A DNA stretch of 64,000 bases from Euryarchaeota archaeon (lineage in GTDB: Archaea; Thermoplasmatota; SW-10-69-26; JACQPN01): the NCBI GenBank assembly GCA_016207515.1, contig JACQPN010000002.1, positions 262,350 through 326,349 of the forward strand, given 5' to 3'. Each line of letters starts with the position of its first letter. Position 1 is the stretch's first letter. A program made the position numbers and the translations under genes. Below are positions 52,367 to 61,206 of the stretch, piece by piece. Below the pieces are notes generated by a model. It searched no databases, had not been told where the DNA came from, and saw nothing but the letters and a program-made list of their open reading frames with translations.

Positions 52367-54861
52367 CCTTTCGGTAATTTGCCCTGTATGGCGCCCTTCG
52401 GCGGAGGCGGGGCGACCGTGACGCCTTCCCCAGTCGGGTCACGTTTTAGCGCATCGAGGATTGTCTCCGGCGGGGCTTTCAGCTCGAATTCGTAAGTTTG
52501 GGGATTCTTGATGTAGATCATCCCAGTCGTGATTTGTATGGTCTCCAGGATGTGGATTAGTTCCGGCCGCCTGAGCTTCCGCTTGCGGATCCTTTCGTCG
52601 GCCAGAATCATTCCGGGCTCAGGAACATTCGTGTCGTCCTTTGTCATCTGTTCGTGCGCGACCTGAAGAACCAGTTTCATGACGCCTAGGTCCGGCATCT
52701 CGCGCCACGTTTCTTCAATGAAGGCCTCCAAATCATCCGGATAGGTCCAAGTTGTGAGGATTTTCTCAATCTTGTCATAGGTGAATGGACGCCGCTTGTG
52801 CAGCCGAAGCAACTTGGCTACGCCCGCAACCGTGATGAGCGGAACCTTTCCTTTCGTTTCGCGCAACAGCGCCGCGTCCTTTCCTCCGAGCCCATCCTTG
52901 GCGAATTCGCGGGCAATCGCAATCGCGTTCGTGCATCCGTTCTCTTCGCTGTGGCGAGTAACCTCCGCTTCCGCGAGACCCTTATGTGTGATGACGCCCT
53001 TGCTGCCTTTCGCCTCCACTGAGATTTTCAGATTTGGCGCCCCTGGCTTAGGGATCTCGATGATACCGTCCGGTTGGTCTGATTCTCCTAGGTGCTGCGC
53101 AACGAGCCGTAAGCTCTGGAAAGCGCTGATAATCGCCTTCTCGAATGGCGTATCACCCGCATACGAGGCCTCTTCGATAGCTTTGATGTGCTCTTCCACT
53201 TCGTCGATGACGAAGCCAGCGGCGCTGCGGACGGCCACGTCGATGATTTCGGCGGTGCGCTCCACGATCGGCTCGTCGACACCCTCGGAACGCAGGTAAC
53301 CGGTGGCCATCTGCGTCCCCGCCAGCACTTCTCCGATTACCTGCCGAAGCTGTTTCGAATTCGGCCCCAGTTCATCCAGCGCCGTAATCAGCGGGTGGTC
53401 CTCGTTGACGAGGATTTTCGTGGCCTGCGGATCGTATCTGGCCGCCGGTCCCGACTCTCCAAGCGTCGAAAACTCGATTTCCAGCGACTCGAGCCCTTTT
53501 GCAGCAGTGTCGCCGCGCGTCAATCCGGCCAGCGCCATCTGGCCCAGAATCGGCGAAAACGTCTTCACTCTGCGGCCGAAGGCCTGCGGTTCGTACTCCT
53601 CCGCCTTCTCGATTTCTTGGGCCTTGCCTCGAGTATAGTTAAAGAGAGTCCGCATCACGGTCCTTGCTATCTGCGCCTCGTGGGTGTTCTCCGAAACGGC
53701 GTTACGCTGAACGAGGAGAACCCCGTCGAGTCCTGGTATCTCCACACGAGCCAAGAATTTGGACCAGTACGCGTGGCTGCGCTGGGTAACTCCGAACAAC
53801 TCATCTTCGGGGTTGATTAGCTTCCCGTTGGCGTAAATGGCAAATCCGTTGTTGGTGTAACCCCTCTCAATCAGTTTGTCCGTGGTCAAAGAATTCTTCG
53901 TGAGCACCGCGTTTCCTATGACAGGCCCAAGTTCAGGGATCACGAGCCCCTTGACATTTTGCTGCACGTTCTGTGGGTTTGGGACGCCTTCAGTTCTTAA
54001 GTCGAAATACTTCTCAGGCACATCCTCGGGCTTTGCCTCTCCCAGAGCCTCGGCCCAGTAAGCCTGAAGGGCCTCCTTCAGCTTCTTGCGAAAGCCCAGA
54101 TCGATCATGTCGACCTTGACTTCAATTTCGTCTGCCGCGATGTCTCTCCGCGGGACCTCTTGCTTCTCGAGAAGGACCTTGAATCTGGCCGAGATCGGCA
54201 AGGCGGTCGCAATCATGCGTCGGAGGATTCCGATCTTTAGCGCGCGTCCCAGATGGTCCTCGTCAATCTCCTCAACGAGCGCTAGCGTCCAGTTCGGCCA
54301 ACCTTCTTCCCAGGGCTTTGGCAACTCCTTCAAGTATGGTTCAAGGAGCGGCTTCGCTTCATTGATCGTCGTCCGAAAGACTGTAAATGTCGGGGCTTTT
54401 CCGCCCTTCTTTTCTTTGATCTCGTCTTGTCCGACGGAGACGACCCGTACGTTGCCGCCGACGCACGCGACATGCGTTAACCTGGCGCCTAACGCAAAGG
54501 CGGCGAGCTTGCCGACGCCGAACTTCCCAATCTGCATACGGTTGTTGTCGATTCGTGCCTGGCCGCCCTTCTTGACCTTCGGACTATCCGCGACTCGCCA
54601 AAGATTCTTGAGGCCCTTGAGGTCCATCGATTTGCCGTCGTCGAGCACCGCAAGAGCGCCCTTGCTGTCCGCAGGAAGAGATACGTGGCACGTGGTCGCG
54701 CCCGCGTCGTAGCTGTTGCAAATCAACTCCTCGATCGCCTTGCGAGGGTTGGAGTAGAGTTGTGCAGAGACGTGGCGGATAATGTCGTAACTGATGTCCA
54801 CTTCGACGACGTCCTCGGCCGTGGCTCCAGCCGCCTTGAACCTGGTTCCAATTTTTGCCAT
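52363..54861 (-). CDS. GHKL-ATPase (MORC/Hsp90-like) fused to a PD-(D/E)XK nuclease-like domain
   Basis: 832 residues. The N-terminal Bergerat fold has the N-box AIEELICNSYDAGA (about 42-55), VLDDGKSMD and GKFGVGKLAAFALG (about 112-125). A transducer-like middle follows. Around residues 580-640, QPDGIIEIP...ISVEAKGSKG gives a D...E-x-K nuclease core, and the C-terminal ~130 residues are unassigned. GHKL plus nuclease fusions next to methyltransferases are known in restriction-like loci. It is transcribed first, with the methyltransferase coupled downstream; no specificity subunit is seen. Confidence 0.78.
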   Translation of the reverse strand: MAKIGTRFKAAGATAEDVVEVDISYDIIRHVSAQLYSNPRKAIEELICNSYDAGATTCHVSLPADSKGALAVLDDGKSMDLKGLKNLWRVADSPKVKKGGQARIDNNRMQIGKFGVGKLAAFALGARLTHVACVGGNVRVVSVGQDEIKEKKGGKAPTFTVFRTTINEAKPLLEPYLKELPKPWEEGWPNWTLALVEEIDEDHLGRALKIGILRRMIATALPISARFKVLLEKQEVPRRDIAADEIEVKVDMIDLGFRKKLKEALQAYWAEALGEAKPEDVPEKYFDLRTEGVPNPQNVQQNVKGLVIPELGPVIGNAVLTKNSLTTDKLIERGYTNNGFAIYANGKLINPEDELFGVTQRSHAYWSKFLARVEIPGLDGVLLVQRNAVSENTHEAQIARTVMRTLFNYTRGKAQEIEKAEEYEPQAFGRRVKTFSPILGQMALAGLTRGDTAAKGLESLEIEFSTLGESGPAARYDPQATKILVNEDHPLITALDELGPNSKQLRQVIGEVLAGTQMATGYLRSEGVDEPIVERTAEIIDVAVRSAAGFVIDEVEEHIKAIEEASYAGDTPFEKAIISAFQSLRLVAQHLGESDQPDGIIEIPKPGAPNLKISVEAKGSKGVITHKGLAEAEVTRHSEENGCTNAIAIAREFAKDGLGGKDAALLRETKGKVPLITVAGVAKLLRLHKRRPFTYDKIEKILTTWTYPDDLEAFIEETWREMPDLGVMKLVLQVAHEQMTKDDTNVPEPGMILADERIRKRKLRRPELIHILETIQITTGMIYIKNPQTYEFELKAPPETILDALKRDPTGEGVTVAPPPPKGAIQGKLPKG

Positions 54862-55081
54862 CAGCCCACCACCCGTAGTTTCAGTCGTTGTAATCCCCTA
54901 AAAACTCAATCCGTGAAACATTGATTGTAAAGATGGCTTTATATTCTTGGGCCCACCAACAAGATAGGACATCCAAATTAATGCTGACCTTGCGCCGCTC
55001 GTTGTCTTTAAATAGACAGGGGCTGGCGGGGCAAGGCTTGCGCGTTCGGGTTTAAGGGGTGTCCGGAGGAATAGGTAGTTT

Positions 55082-56323
55082 ATGGATGCACCCTGGTTGG
55101 AAGAACAGCGACAGCGAGACCTCGAAAGAGAACTCGCGCCCCAGCACTTTTCAAAGGAGCAATACGAGACGCTCACGCGCCTGGATCGGCGGTGGGCGAC
55201 AAACGGTCTCGCGCAACGAACGCGCGAACTTAAGGCGAAGATGGCGCGACAATTCGCCCGCTTCCTCAAGAAACCCTTCGAAGACGCGACCCGCGAAGAC
55301 ATCGAAACGTTCCTCGCCCAAGTGACGCCCACGAGCGCGGTGAACACGCAAGAGAACGTGAAACGGTTCCTGAAGAGCTTCTACAAAGACCTCCTCGCCC
55401 CCGAGGAAGACCGCCACCCGAAACTCGTCTCATGGATCAAATTGAGAAACCCATTCAAGTCTTCGAAATTGCCGAAGGATCTCTTGACGCTCGACGAGGT
55501 GAAGAGAATCGCCGCCGCAACGACACACCTACGGGACAGAGCACTCGTGCTTATCCTCTACGAGACGGCAGCGCGAGCGTCGGAACTCATCGCAGCCCGG
55601 ATCGGGGACGTGACCTTCGACCAATACGGCGCACGCATCACCCTGAGCGGCAAGACCGGCGAACGCAAAGTCCGACTCATCAACTCCGTTCCAGACCTAC
55701 AAGCATGGCTAGAAACACACCCCTCCAAGGAGGATCCGGAGGGCCCACTCTTCGTCTCCTGGGGCGCCCAAAACAGGTACCAAGCGCTCCTCTACACGGG
55801 CGTGTGGCGAATCGTTTATAACGCCTGCAAACTCGCCGGGATCAACAAGCATGTGCATCCGCACCTCTTCCGCCACTCACGCCTGACTGAACTCGCAAAA
55901 CAATTGAGCGAAGCGGAACTGAAGGTATTCGCTGGCTGGGCCGGCGGCAGCCAGATGGCCAAGGTCTACGTCCACCTCGGCGGAGACGATGTTGACCGCA
56001 AACTACTCGAAAAAGCTGGCCTCCTCAAAGGGGAAGACCAACCAAAACCCGACCCACTGAAAACGCGAACGTGCCAACGCTGCGGAACCCCGAATAGTCC
56101 CACGAGCCGCTACTGCACCAAATGCACGCTACCACTCGACGAAGCCGAGAGGTTGCGCGAAGAGAACCTCATGGCGAGACTGCAAGCCAAGCTGCCGCTC
56201 CTGGCACGCATCCTCGAAGACCCCGGCCTGATCGACAAATTCAGTGGCCAAGAAACGGTGGAAGGCCGGGTCCCGCTATCGGCTCATCCACCGACACCAT
56301 CAACGCCACCAGCGGCCGCCTGA
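55082..56323 (+). CDS. Tyrosine recombinase (integrase) with zinc ribbon
   Basis: 413 residues; GGAGGA lies 11 bases before the ATG. A SAM-like N-terminal domain (about 30-115) precedes the catalytic domain: Arg165 (AARASEL), Lys191 (SGKTGE), His261-x-x-Arg264 (HLFRHS), Trp286 (GWAGGS) and Tyr296 (KVYVHLG). An added zinc ribbon (Cys331, 334, 345, 348) and a helical tail follow. The full catalytic set predicts an active enzyme, probably the integrase that brought in or mobilises part of this region. The divergent gap to 54861 holds both promoters. Confidence 0.92.
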   Translation: MDAPWLEEQRQRDLERELAPQHFSKEQYETLTRLDRRWATNGLAQRTRELKAKMARQFARFLKKPFEDATREDIETFLAQVTPTSAVNTQENVKRFLKSFYKDLLAPEEDRHPKLVSWIKLRNPFKSSKLPKDLLTLDEVKRIAAATTHLRDRALVLILYETAARASELIAARIGDVTFDQYGARITLSGKTGERKVRLINSVPDLQAWLETHPSKEDPEGPLFVSWGAQNRYQALLYTGVWRIVYNACKLAGINKHVHPHLFRHSRLTELAKQLSEAELKVFAGWAGGSQMAKVYVHLGGDDVDRKLLEKAGLLKGEDQPKPDPLKTRTCQRCGTPNSPTSRYCTKCTLPLDEAERLREENLMARLQAKLPLLARILEDPGLIDKFSGQETVEGRVPLSAHPPTPSTPPAAA

Positions 56324-56718
56324 TCAAAGGGACCATCGAAATCGAGCGGCCCGTCTGGATCCACCGAGGGTTCATCATCCAGCGGCTCATCGTTTTCGTC
56401 CTCCTCTTGTAGGTCGCGTGCCGTCGCCTCGTAACTGACGCGCGGGCCGGTTTCGCCTTGGAGGTGGCCGCTCGGGATTTTCAGACCCCGACACGAGAAA
56501 ACGACTCCCGGGTACGCAATGGTCAGCATTCCCAAGACTCGACGAGTATGCTCCTTATCGTAGCGCCACCACCACGAGAAATACCGCCACAAGGCCTTCT
56601 TCATGATCACGCGATCCATCAAGACCTGCGAACCAAATTTCCTCAACAACCCCGTATGGAATTGGACCAGGAAGTAGCACCGATCGTCCTCGCCTTGGCA
56701 CGGACTACGAACGGTCAC
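56284..56718 (-). CDS. Hypothetical protein, third of a three-gene cluster
   Basis: 144 residues from a GTG, overlapping the preceding 30-codon gene by 14 bases and, tail to tail, the integrase gene by 40 bases. The N-terminal ~75 residues are basic and aromatic (KKALWRYFSWWWRYDKEH), while the last ~45 are acidic and Pro/Gly-rich. No family recognised. Confidence 0.5.
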   Translation of the reverse strand: MTVRSPCQGEDDRCYFLVQFHTGLLRKFGSQVLMDRVIMKKALWRYFSWWWRYDKEHTRRVLGMLTIAYPGVVFSCRGLKIPSGHLQGETGPRVSYEATARDLQEEDENDEPLDDEPSVDPDGPLDFDGPFDQAAAGGVDGVGG

Positions 56719-56797
56719 GGATTCTCCCCTCCCACTCGTCCAAGAGCCTCAAAACGCGATCCAACGACTCCGCACGATTCTCTGGCTGGTCCGTCAT
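56705..56797 (-). CDS. Very small acidic helical protein
   Basis: 30 residues (MTDQPENRAESLDRVLRLL to RIRDRS); the ATG overlaps the upstream stop (ATGA). It is a predicted amphipathic helix. Coupling on both sides supports it despite its size. Confidence 0.4.
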   Translation of the reverse strand: MTDQPENRAESLDRVLRLLDEWEGRIRDRS

Positions 56798-56982
56798 GAC
56801 GCTCGCCTCGCTTTTCTGGCCTTGTTCCTTGGTTGCCGGTACGTTCGATGCCCGTCGGCACAGACATACACCTCCCGCAACCCGCTCCCGTCCCGCGTCG
56901 GCTCTACGTCGGTCAACACCGCCATCTCTGGACATTCCCCACACTGCTTCGTTATCAATGCTCCATCCCCTCCCCCTTGCAA
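56794..56982 (-). CDS. Small zinc-ribbon-like protein
   Basis: 62 residues from a TTG at 56982; a second TTG at 56958 is equally possible. CGECPEM near residue 14 and VCADGH near residue 40 could make a Cys/His metal site, and the tail is very basic (RQPRNKARKARRAS). A TATA-like element at 57054-57064 lies upstream. Perhaps a DNA-binding regulator for the integrase-linked cluster. Confidence 0.5.
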   Translation of the reverse strand: MQGGGDGALITKQCGECPEMAVLTDVEPTRDGSGLREVYVCADGHRTYRQPRNKARKARRAS

Positions 56983-57053
56983 GACTCAAAACCAAGCGCC
57001 TCAACGAAAAAATGGCGCCAAGCTCGGCCGTGAACCAACCCTTGCCCAGGGCA

Positions 57054-57064
57054 CTATTTAAATA
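57054..57064 (-). promoter_or_regulatory. TATA-like element of the small three-gene cluster
   Basis: CTATTTAAATA in the divergent gap before the HD gene. Read on the minus strand, it would start transcription about 50 bases before the zinc-ribbon gene. The HD gene has its own CTATATG at 57215-57221. The rest of 57065-57250 holds no gene. Confidence 0.45.
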
Positions 57065-57250
57065 CCAATGACCACCGCACGGAGACAACAACGAGGAGGC
57101 CCGATTGAGGCGGCCAAGAGTCATTGGAGCCCAAAACACGATGACCCTTCGACTCTGCCTGACGCCGCGTGGGCGCCCTCCAAACCCCTGGGGCTTTAAC
57201 CCTTTGACAAACGTCTATATGAGAGCCACGATTTTAATCGGGCGCAGGCC

Positions 57251-58813
57251 ATGAAAATCGAGGAGGCTACTTTTGACCGCGAAATCCGGGATCCAATCCA
57301 CCGCTACGTGAAACTTACGACAATCGAAAGTCGGATCGTAGACTCGCGCTACTTTCAACGCCTTGCCCACATCTCGCAGATGCACTCGGCACACCTCGTT
57401 TACCCCGGCGCCCAGTACCCACGGAAGGTCCATTGCCTCGGCGCGATGCACCTCGCTCATCGAATCATATGCCGAATACTCCATCAACAGTACCAAAGCG
57501 TAATCGACAGGAAATCCCACGCCCTGACCTACATCGACAACCCCAAACGGCGCAATTGGAAATGCGAAACCGACCTGCCGCTCAAGGAAGGCCTCGAAAA
57601 ACTCGGTATCAAGCCAGCCGCCGACGACGACATCCCGGCATATATCGTCCAATACGTAAGACTCGCGGGCCTGCTACACGACATCGGCCACGGTCCCTTC
57701 TCTCACCTATTCGAATACGCGTCCAAGGAAAAGGTGTCCGACGAAGAACTAGCGAAACAAGGACGAAAGGCGAAAAGGTTCGACCACGAAGAGAAAGGCC
57801 TTCAAATCATTACGAAGCGCCTCACGACAGCAGACCCAAACACCGGGAAGCCATTACTTGACCAAAAAGATGCTGAAGTCGTGGCCGCGATCATCGAAGG
57901 CGGCGAACACGGAAAGTACCCTCTTCCGACCGAACTCCAGTTTCTATCCCAAATCATCAGCGGGCCTCTCGATGCCGACAAAATGGATTACCTTTTGCGC
58001 GACGCGTACTATGCCGGGACCCCAGAGTACGGTACCATCGACGTCGACCGAATTTTGGACTCACTTGTCGTGAACGACGGTCGTCTCTGTTACGTATCTG
58101 AATCTCTTGATGCCGTGGTAAATGCATTGAATGCGATGTTCTTCATGTACAACAACGTTTATCTTCATAAGACCGTCCGAGCGTTCGACATAACGGCGGG
58201 TAAAGGACTTGGAAAAGTAAACGACGTACTAAGAGACTTCATCAAGGACGACGATCAATTTTTCGAGATTGACGAAACAAATTTCGCAGAATTCCTGAAG
58301 GAAAAGGCAAAAGGTCACGCGGGCCTGGACGAAGCGCTTGAAGCGTTGGAAACGCTCCGATGGCGACGAAAATCACTCAAGACCGTTGCAGACCATCGCG
58401 TAGGCATTCCGTTCCGAATTGTGAAAGAAGCGAAGAGCTTCGAAAGCGAAATCAAAGACATAACCCGCCTTCTCGAACCCCTTATGCGAAAATTTAGGGA
58501 GGAGACCGGCATCACTGTCGAGCTCGACCTGGAAAAGAATATTCGCCCGATCGGCCTCAAGGTCCCTGAGCTTGGCACGTTTTTGAATTCCGACGTCATC
58601 TACGACGTAAACTCGAAAGACACGCGGCGCTTCAGGGACTATGCGCCTCAATACAAGACACTGACGAGAATAGTTGTTCCAATCCGAATGTACGGACCCC
58701 ACAAGGAGGCAAGCGCGAAGGAAATTGAGGGCAACATCGAAGCGCTTCACCTGGCCGTGGGGGAAGCCCTGAAGGATTACCAAGACGAAATCTTGACGTC
58801 GCTGACGCTCTAG
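57251..58813 (+). CDS. HD-domain phosphohydrolase (SAMHD1/dGTPase-like)
   Basis: 520 residues; the ATG lies about 30 bases after a TATA-like CTATATG. RDPIHRYVKL, FQRLAHISQMHSAHLVYPGA and RKVHCLGAMHLA (His61), LLHDIGHGPFSH (His143-Asp144) and LDADKMDYLLRDAYYAGT are in the order and spacing of the SAMHD1/YdhJ branch of HD dNTP triphosphohydrolases. Members lower dNTP pools and some act against viruses. The C-terminal ~200 residues are less conserved. Confidence 0.85.
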   Translation: MKIEEATFDREIRDPIHRYVKLTTIESRIVDSRYFQRLAHISQMHSAHLVYPGAQYPRKVHCLGAMHLAHRIICRILHQQYQSVIDRKSHALTYIDNPKRRNWKCETDLPLKEGLEKLGIKPAADDDIPAYIVQYVRLAGLLHDIGHGPFSHLFEYASKEKVSDEELAKQGRKAKRFDHEEKGLQIITKRLTTADPNTGKPLLDQKDAEVVAAIIEGGEHGKYPLPTELQFLSQIISGPLDADKMDYLLRDAYYAGTPEYGTIDVDRILDSLVVNDGRLCYVSESLDAVVNALNAMFFMYNNVYLHKTVRAFDITAGKGLGKVNDVLRDFIKDDDQFFEIDETNFAEFLKEKAKGHAGLDEALEALETLRWRRKSLKTVADHRVGIPFRIVKEAKSFESEIKDITRLLEPLMRKFREETGITVELDLEKNIRPIGLKVPELGTFLNSDVIYDVNSKDTRRFRDYAPQYKTLTRIVVPIRMYGPHKEASAKEIEGNIEALHLAVGEALKDYQDEILTSLTL

Positions 58814-59358
58814 GCGGCTAGCGAGCGCCGTATATCTTCTAACGCACTCCTGGCGCGACCACGGTCCGCCTCATGAACGGACGTTTCACTGAGCAAATAG
58901 CGCCCAAGAAGGTCCAAGTCCGCAGCCGAGTATCTCCTCAGCGCGACGCCAAGGCGAACGAATGCGTCGTACTGCGGATCAGGGCTCAGAGCGCGGGAGC
59001 GCCTTGCGTACGGCTTGCTTCCCGCTTGCAACCAAATCCGTTCAGAGACCACTTTCGTCTTGTACGCAACCACAAAATCGGAAAGAGGGGGAGCAATTCC
59101 GGCGCTCTGACCAACCAGCCATGCACTGGAAAGCGAGTCAACGCCGTCCCGTCCTAGTCCGAAGGCAAGTGCATCGATAGCCCCACGAAATTCCGGATCC
59201 TTTCCATTCGCAACGTAATGGAAGTCCTCTAGCTTTGTTTCCTTGGAAATGGCACTCACCGACGGCGTGAAAATTCCTCCATGTGCCCCGGGCCCGGGGC
59301 GGTAGGCCGCGTTAAACCGCCAACGCTTATGAAACCTCCAAATCGAGTTCCCGTGCAT
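58810..59358 (-). CDS. Hypothetical protein convergent with the HD gene
   Basis: 182 residues. A CTATTTATTG element about 45-50 bases upstream on the minus strand supports the start. Nothing is recognisable; LSDFVVAYKTKVVSERIWL and the helical C-terminus SALEDIRRSLAA suggest a compact soluble protein. Its end overlaps the HD gene by four bases. Confidence 0.5.
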   Translation of the reverse strand: MHGNSIWRFHKRWRFNAAYRPGPGAHGGIFTPSVSAISKETKLEDFHYVANGKDPEFRGAIDALAFGLGRDGVDSLSSAWLVGQSAGIAPPLSDFVVAYKTKVVSERIWLQAGSKPYARRSRALSPDPQYDAFVRLGVALRRYSAADLDLLGRYLLSETSVHEADRGRARSALEDIRRSLAA

Positions 59359-59673
59359 CCCTTGGTGCGCGTGGAGATTGCCTCAGGTTGGAAGCATAAC
59401 AATAAATAGTCCAATGCGCCCCCGGCGACCCGCGATACCCGTGAAAACATTGCGCGCAGCGTCCGGCCTCGATGCCATGCGATGTTCGTCCACGACCGGC
59501 AAAAAGCTTTTCCCCGGAAGGATGAAACTTGTCCATAATGCATGAAGAACTTCCCCCGCAAACGGCAATCGCCCCGAATCTTGGATTTGAGAACCTTAAG
59601 AACGCCAATGTAGCCACCGTCCATCGTCCATGTTCGTTCGATTTCAAGAGGTGGCTTCGAAAAGAAGTCCAAT
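59359..59673. other. Divergent intergenic region
   Basis: About 315 bases between the hypothetical gene on the minus strand and the gene at 59674. Apart from the minus-strand TATA-like element near 59399-59410, nothing could be identified; short frames here have no coding character. Confidence 0.4.
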
Positions 59674-60426
59674 ATGGCAATCACCGACGGCACCCAATAC
59701 GAGGGACTCAGGGACCGCTACATCGGCAGCCCTGAGGGATTCCACAACCCCCACGAGCGGGGCGAATGGACCCTCTACGAGGATTTCGGCGACAAGAATG
59801 ACTACAACAAGAGCCTCGCACAACTCCTTGCGCGTAAGCTGCGTACGACCGTCATAGGACGCGAATACTGGCGACTTGGAACCGAATGCCGAGCCTACGG
59901 CAGCGAAGTACGAGTTTACCGAACCAAACACCAACTCCTTCACGATGACGTCCAGCACGGTCGCATCCCCAGGCCGCAAGGCCTCATCTACAGCGCGAAC
60001 GAATTCTACGGCAAGCCGCCCAAATTCACAGGCCAATACACGATCTGGCGCGACAAACGCGAGATTCCGGTCACGAAATACTATCCCGGACTCGTCGTCG
60101 CGCTCGCCGGAGAGTATCAGGCCAAGCTACGACCCCACGACGGCCAACTCGCGACCATCACGAAGATCGTTGACCCGTACCACTTCAAAGCCGACCTCGA
60201 CGGAACCAAGAACCTCTCAATCCGCGACACGGACGTCACCTACTGGCACAGCGACCCCAACAACCGATACCAACTCTTGCCGAAACGCGCGACGGAGAAG
60301 AGCCTAAAAAGACTCGACGAAGAGTGGACTAGGAAGAGGCCTCCGCTGCGCGTCGCGCGCCAGGTCGATCAAGTGCTCGAACGAGAAGTACCCTCGCTCG
60401 CAGAATTCGAAATCGAAACTCTCTAA
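59674..60426 (+). CDS. Hypothetical protein of a nuclease-HerA cassette
   Basis: 250 residues, soluble, rich in Tyr and Arg. No family recognised. The mid-region GQYTIWRDKREIPVTKYYPG and a later stretch around residue 160 (GQLATITKIVDPYHFKAD) look like small beta domains. It is followed one base later by the nuclease gene, so the two are co-transcribed. Confidence 0.55.
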   Translation: MAITDGTQYEGLRDRYIGSPEGFHNPHERGEWTLYEDFGDKNDYNKSLAQLLARKLRTTVIGREYWRLGTECRAYGSEVRVYRTKHQLLHDDVQHGRIPRPQGLIYSANEFYGKPPKFTGQYTIWRDKREIPVTKYYPGLVVALAGEYQAKLRPHDGQLATITKIVDPYHFKADLDGTKNLSIRDTDVTYWHSDPNNRYQLLPKRATEKSLKRLDEEWTRKRPPLRVARQVDQVLEREVPSLAEFEIETL

Positions 60427-60427
60427 G

Positions 60428-61030
60428 GTGATCAGAATCTCCCACAAGAAACCAAACTACCTCCGCTCACGCGGGCAAAAAACCATCGAACTACCATACC
60501 TCATGAGCTGCGCATCCTACCTACTCGACAGACGCTACTGGATCCTTGGAATCCGCTACCCATGGCACGGAACCAGATTCGACCTCGTGATACGAGACCC
60601 AAGCCTCAACGCACAAGTCGTCCTCGTAGAGGCAAAATACCGGGCAGACGGAAGACCAGTACGACCATACGAAATAGAACGCTTCCACCAGGAACTCGCC
60701 AAGGCAACCGCAGACAACAACTTCTACCTCGGACGAGCCTTCTTCATGACGAACACGAACTACTCACCACAAGCATTGGAGACAGCGCGAAAATACGGAA
60801 TCAGAACCTTCAGCAACGTACCACTGATCTACAGACTTGCGAAGAACGGACAGAGCGGGAAAAACGGGGAGACGGCGAAGACAACCGACACGAAACCAGA
60901 ACACCAGAGAGGAAACAACGAAGCGAACAACCCAAACAGCGCCAGGAGAACGAAGGAAAAGAAAACAACAAACGAAGGGAATGGATCGAGGGAAGGGAAC
61001 GAAGAAAGGAGCAGGAAGAGAGAAGAGTGA
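60428..61030 (+). CDS. PD-(D/E)XK nuclease-like protein with disordered charged tail
   Basis: 200 residues from a GTG. Residues 20-130 fit a restriction-endonuclease fold: Asp52 in TRFDLVIRD, Glu68-x-Lys70 in VLVEAKYRADG, then a helix and the strand FFMTNTNYS. From about 140 the protein becomes a Lys/Glu/Asn/Arg-rich tail encoded by an almost T-free strand. Predicted DNA endonuclease or DNA-end-processing enzyme, linked to the HerA ATPase downstream. Confidence 0.65.
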   Translation: MIRISHKKPNYLRSRGQKTIELPYLMSCASYLLDRRYWILGIRYPWHGTRFDLVIRDPSLNAQVVLVEAKYRADGRPVRPYEIERFHQELAKATADNNFYLGRAFFMTNTNYSPQALETARKYGIRTFSNVPLIYRLAKNGQSGKNGETAKTTDTKPEHQRGNNEANNPNSARRTKEKKTTNEGNGSREGNEERSRKREE

Positions 61031-61130
61031 GAAGAGAAAGACAGAAAGAAACCAAGAGAACAAAGAAAAAAAGGAAAACAATTAGACGAACGGACGGGAC
61101 GGAAAAGAAGGACCGGTCATCCAAAATCCT
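60840..61130 (+). other. T-depleted, purine-rich strand segment
   Basis: For almost 300 bases the plus strand is dominated by A and G with very few Ts, covering the nuclease tail and continuing past its stop codon to about 61125. Frames beyond 61030 have no convincing coding potential. Confidence 0.5.
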
Positions 61131-61206
61131 GGATAAGGTCCAATTGTAGTATTCGTGCGTCCCCATGCGCTCGCATGCGGGGGGCAAACCATGAAGGTGA
61201 ACTCTT

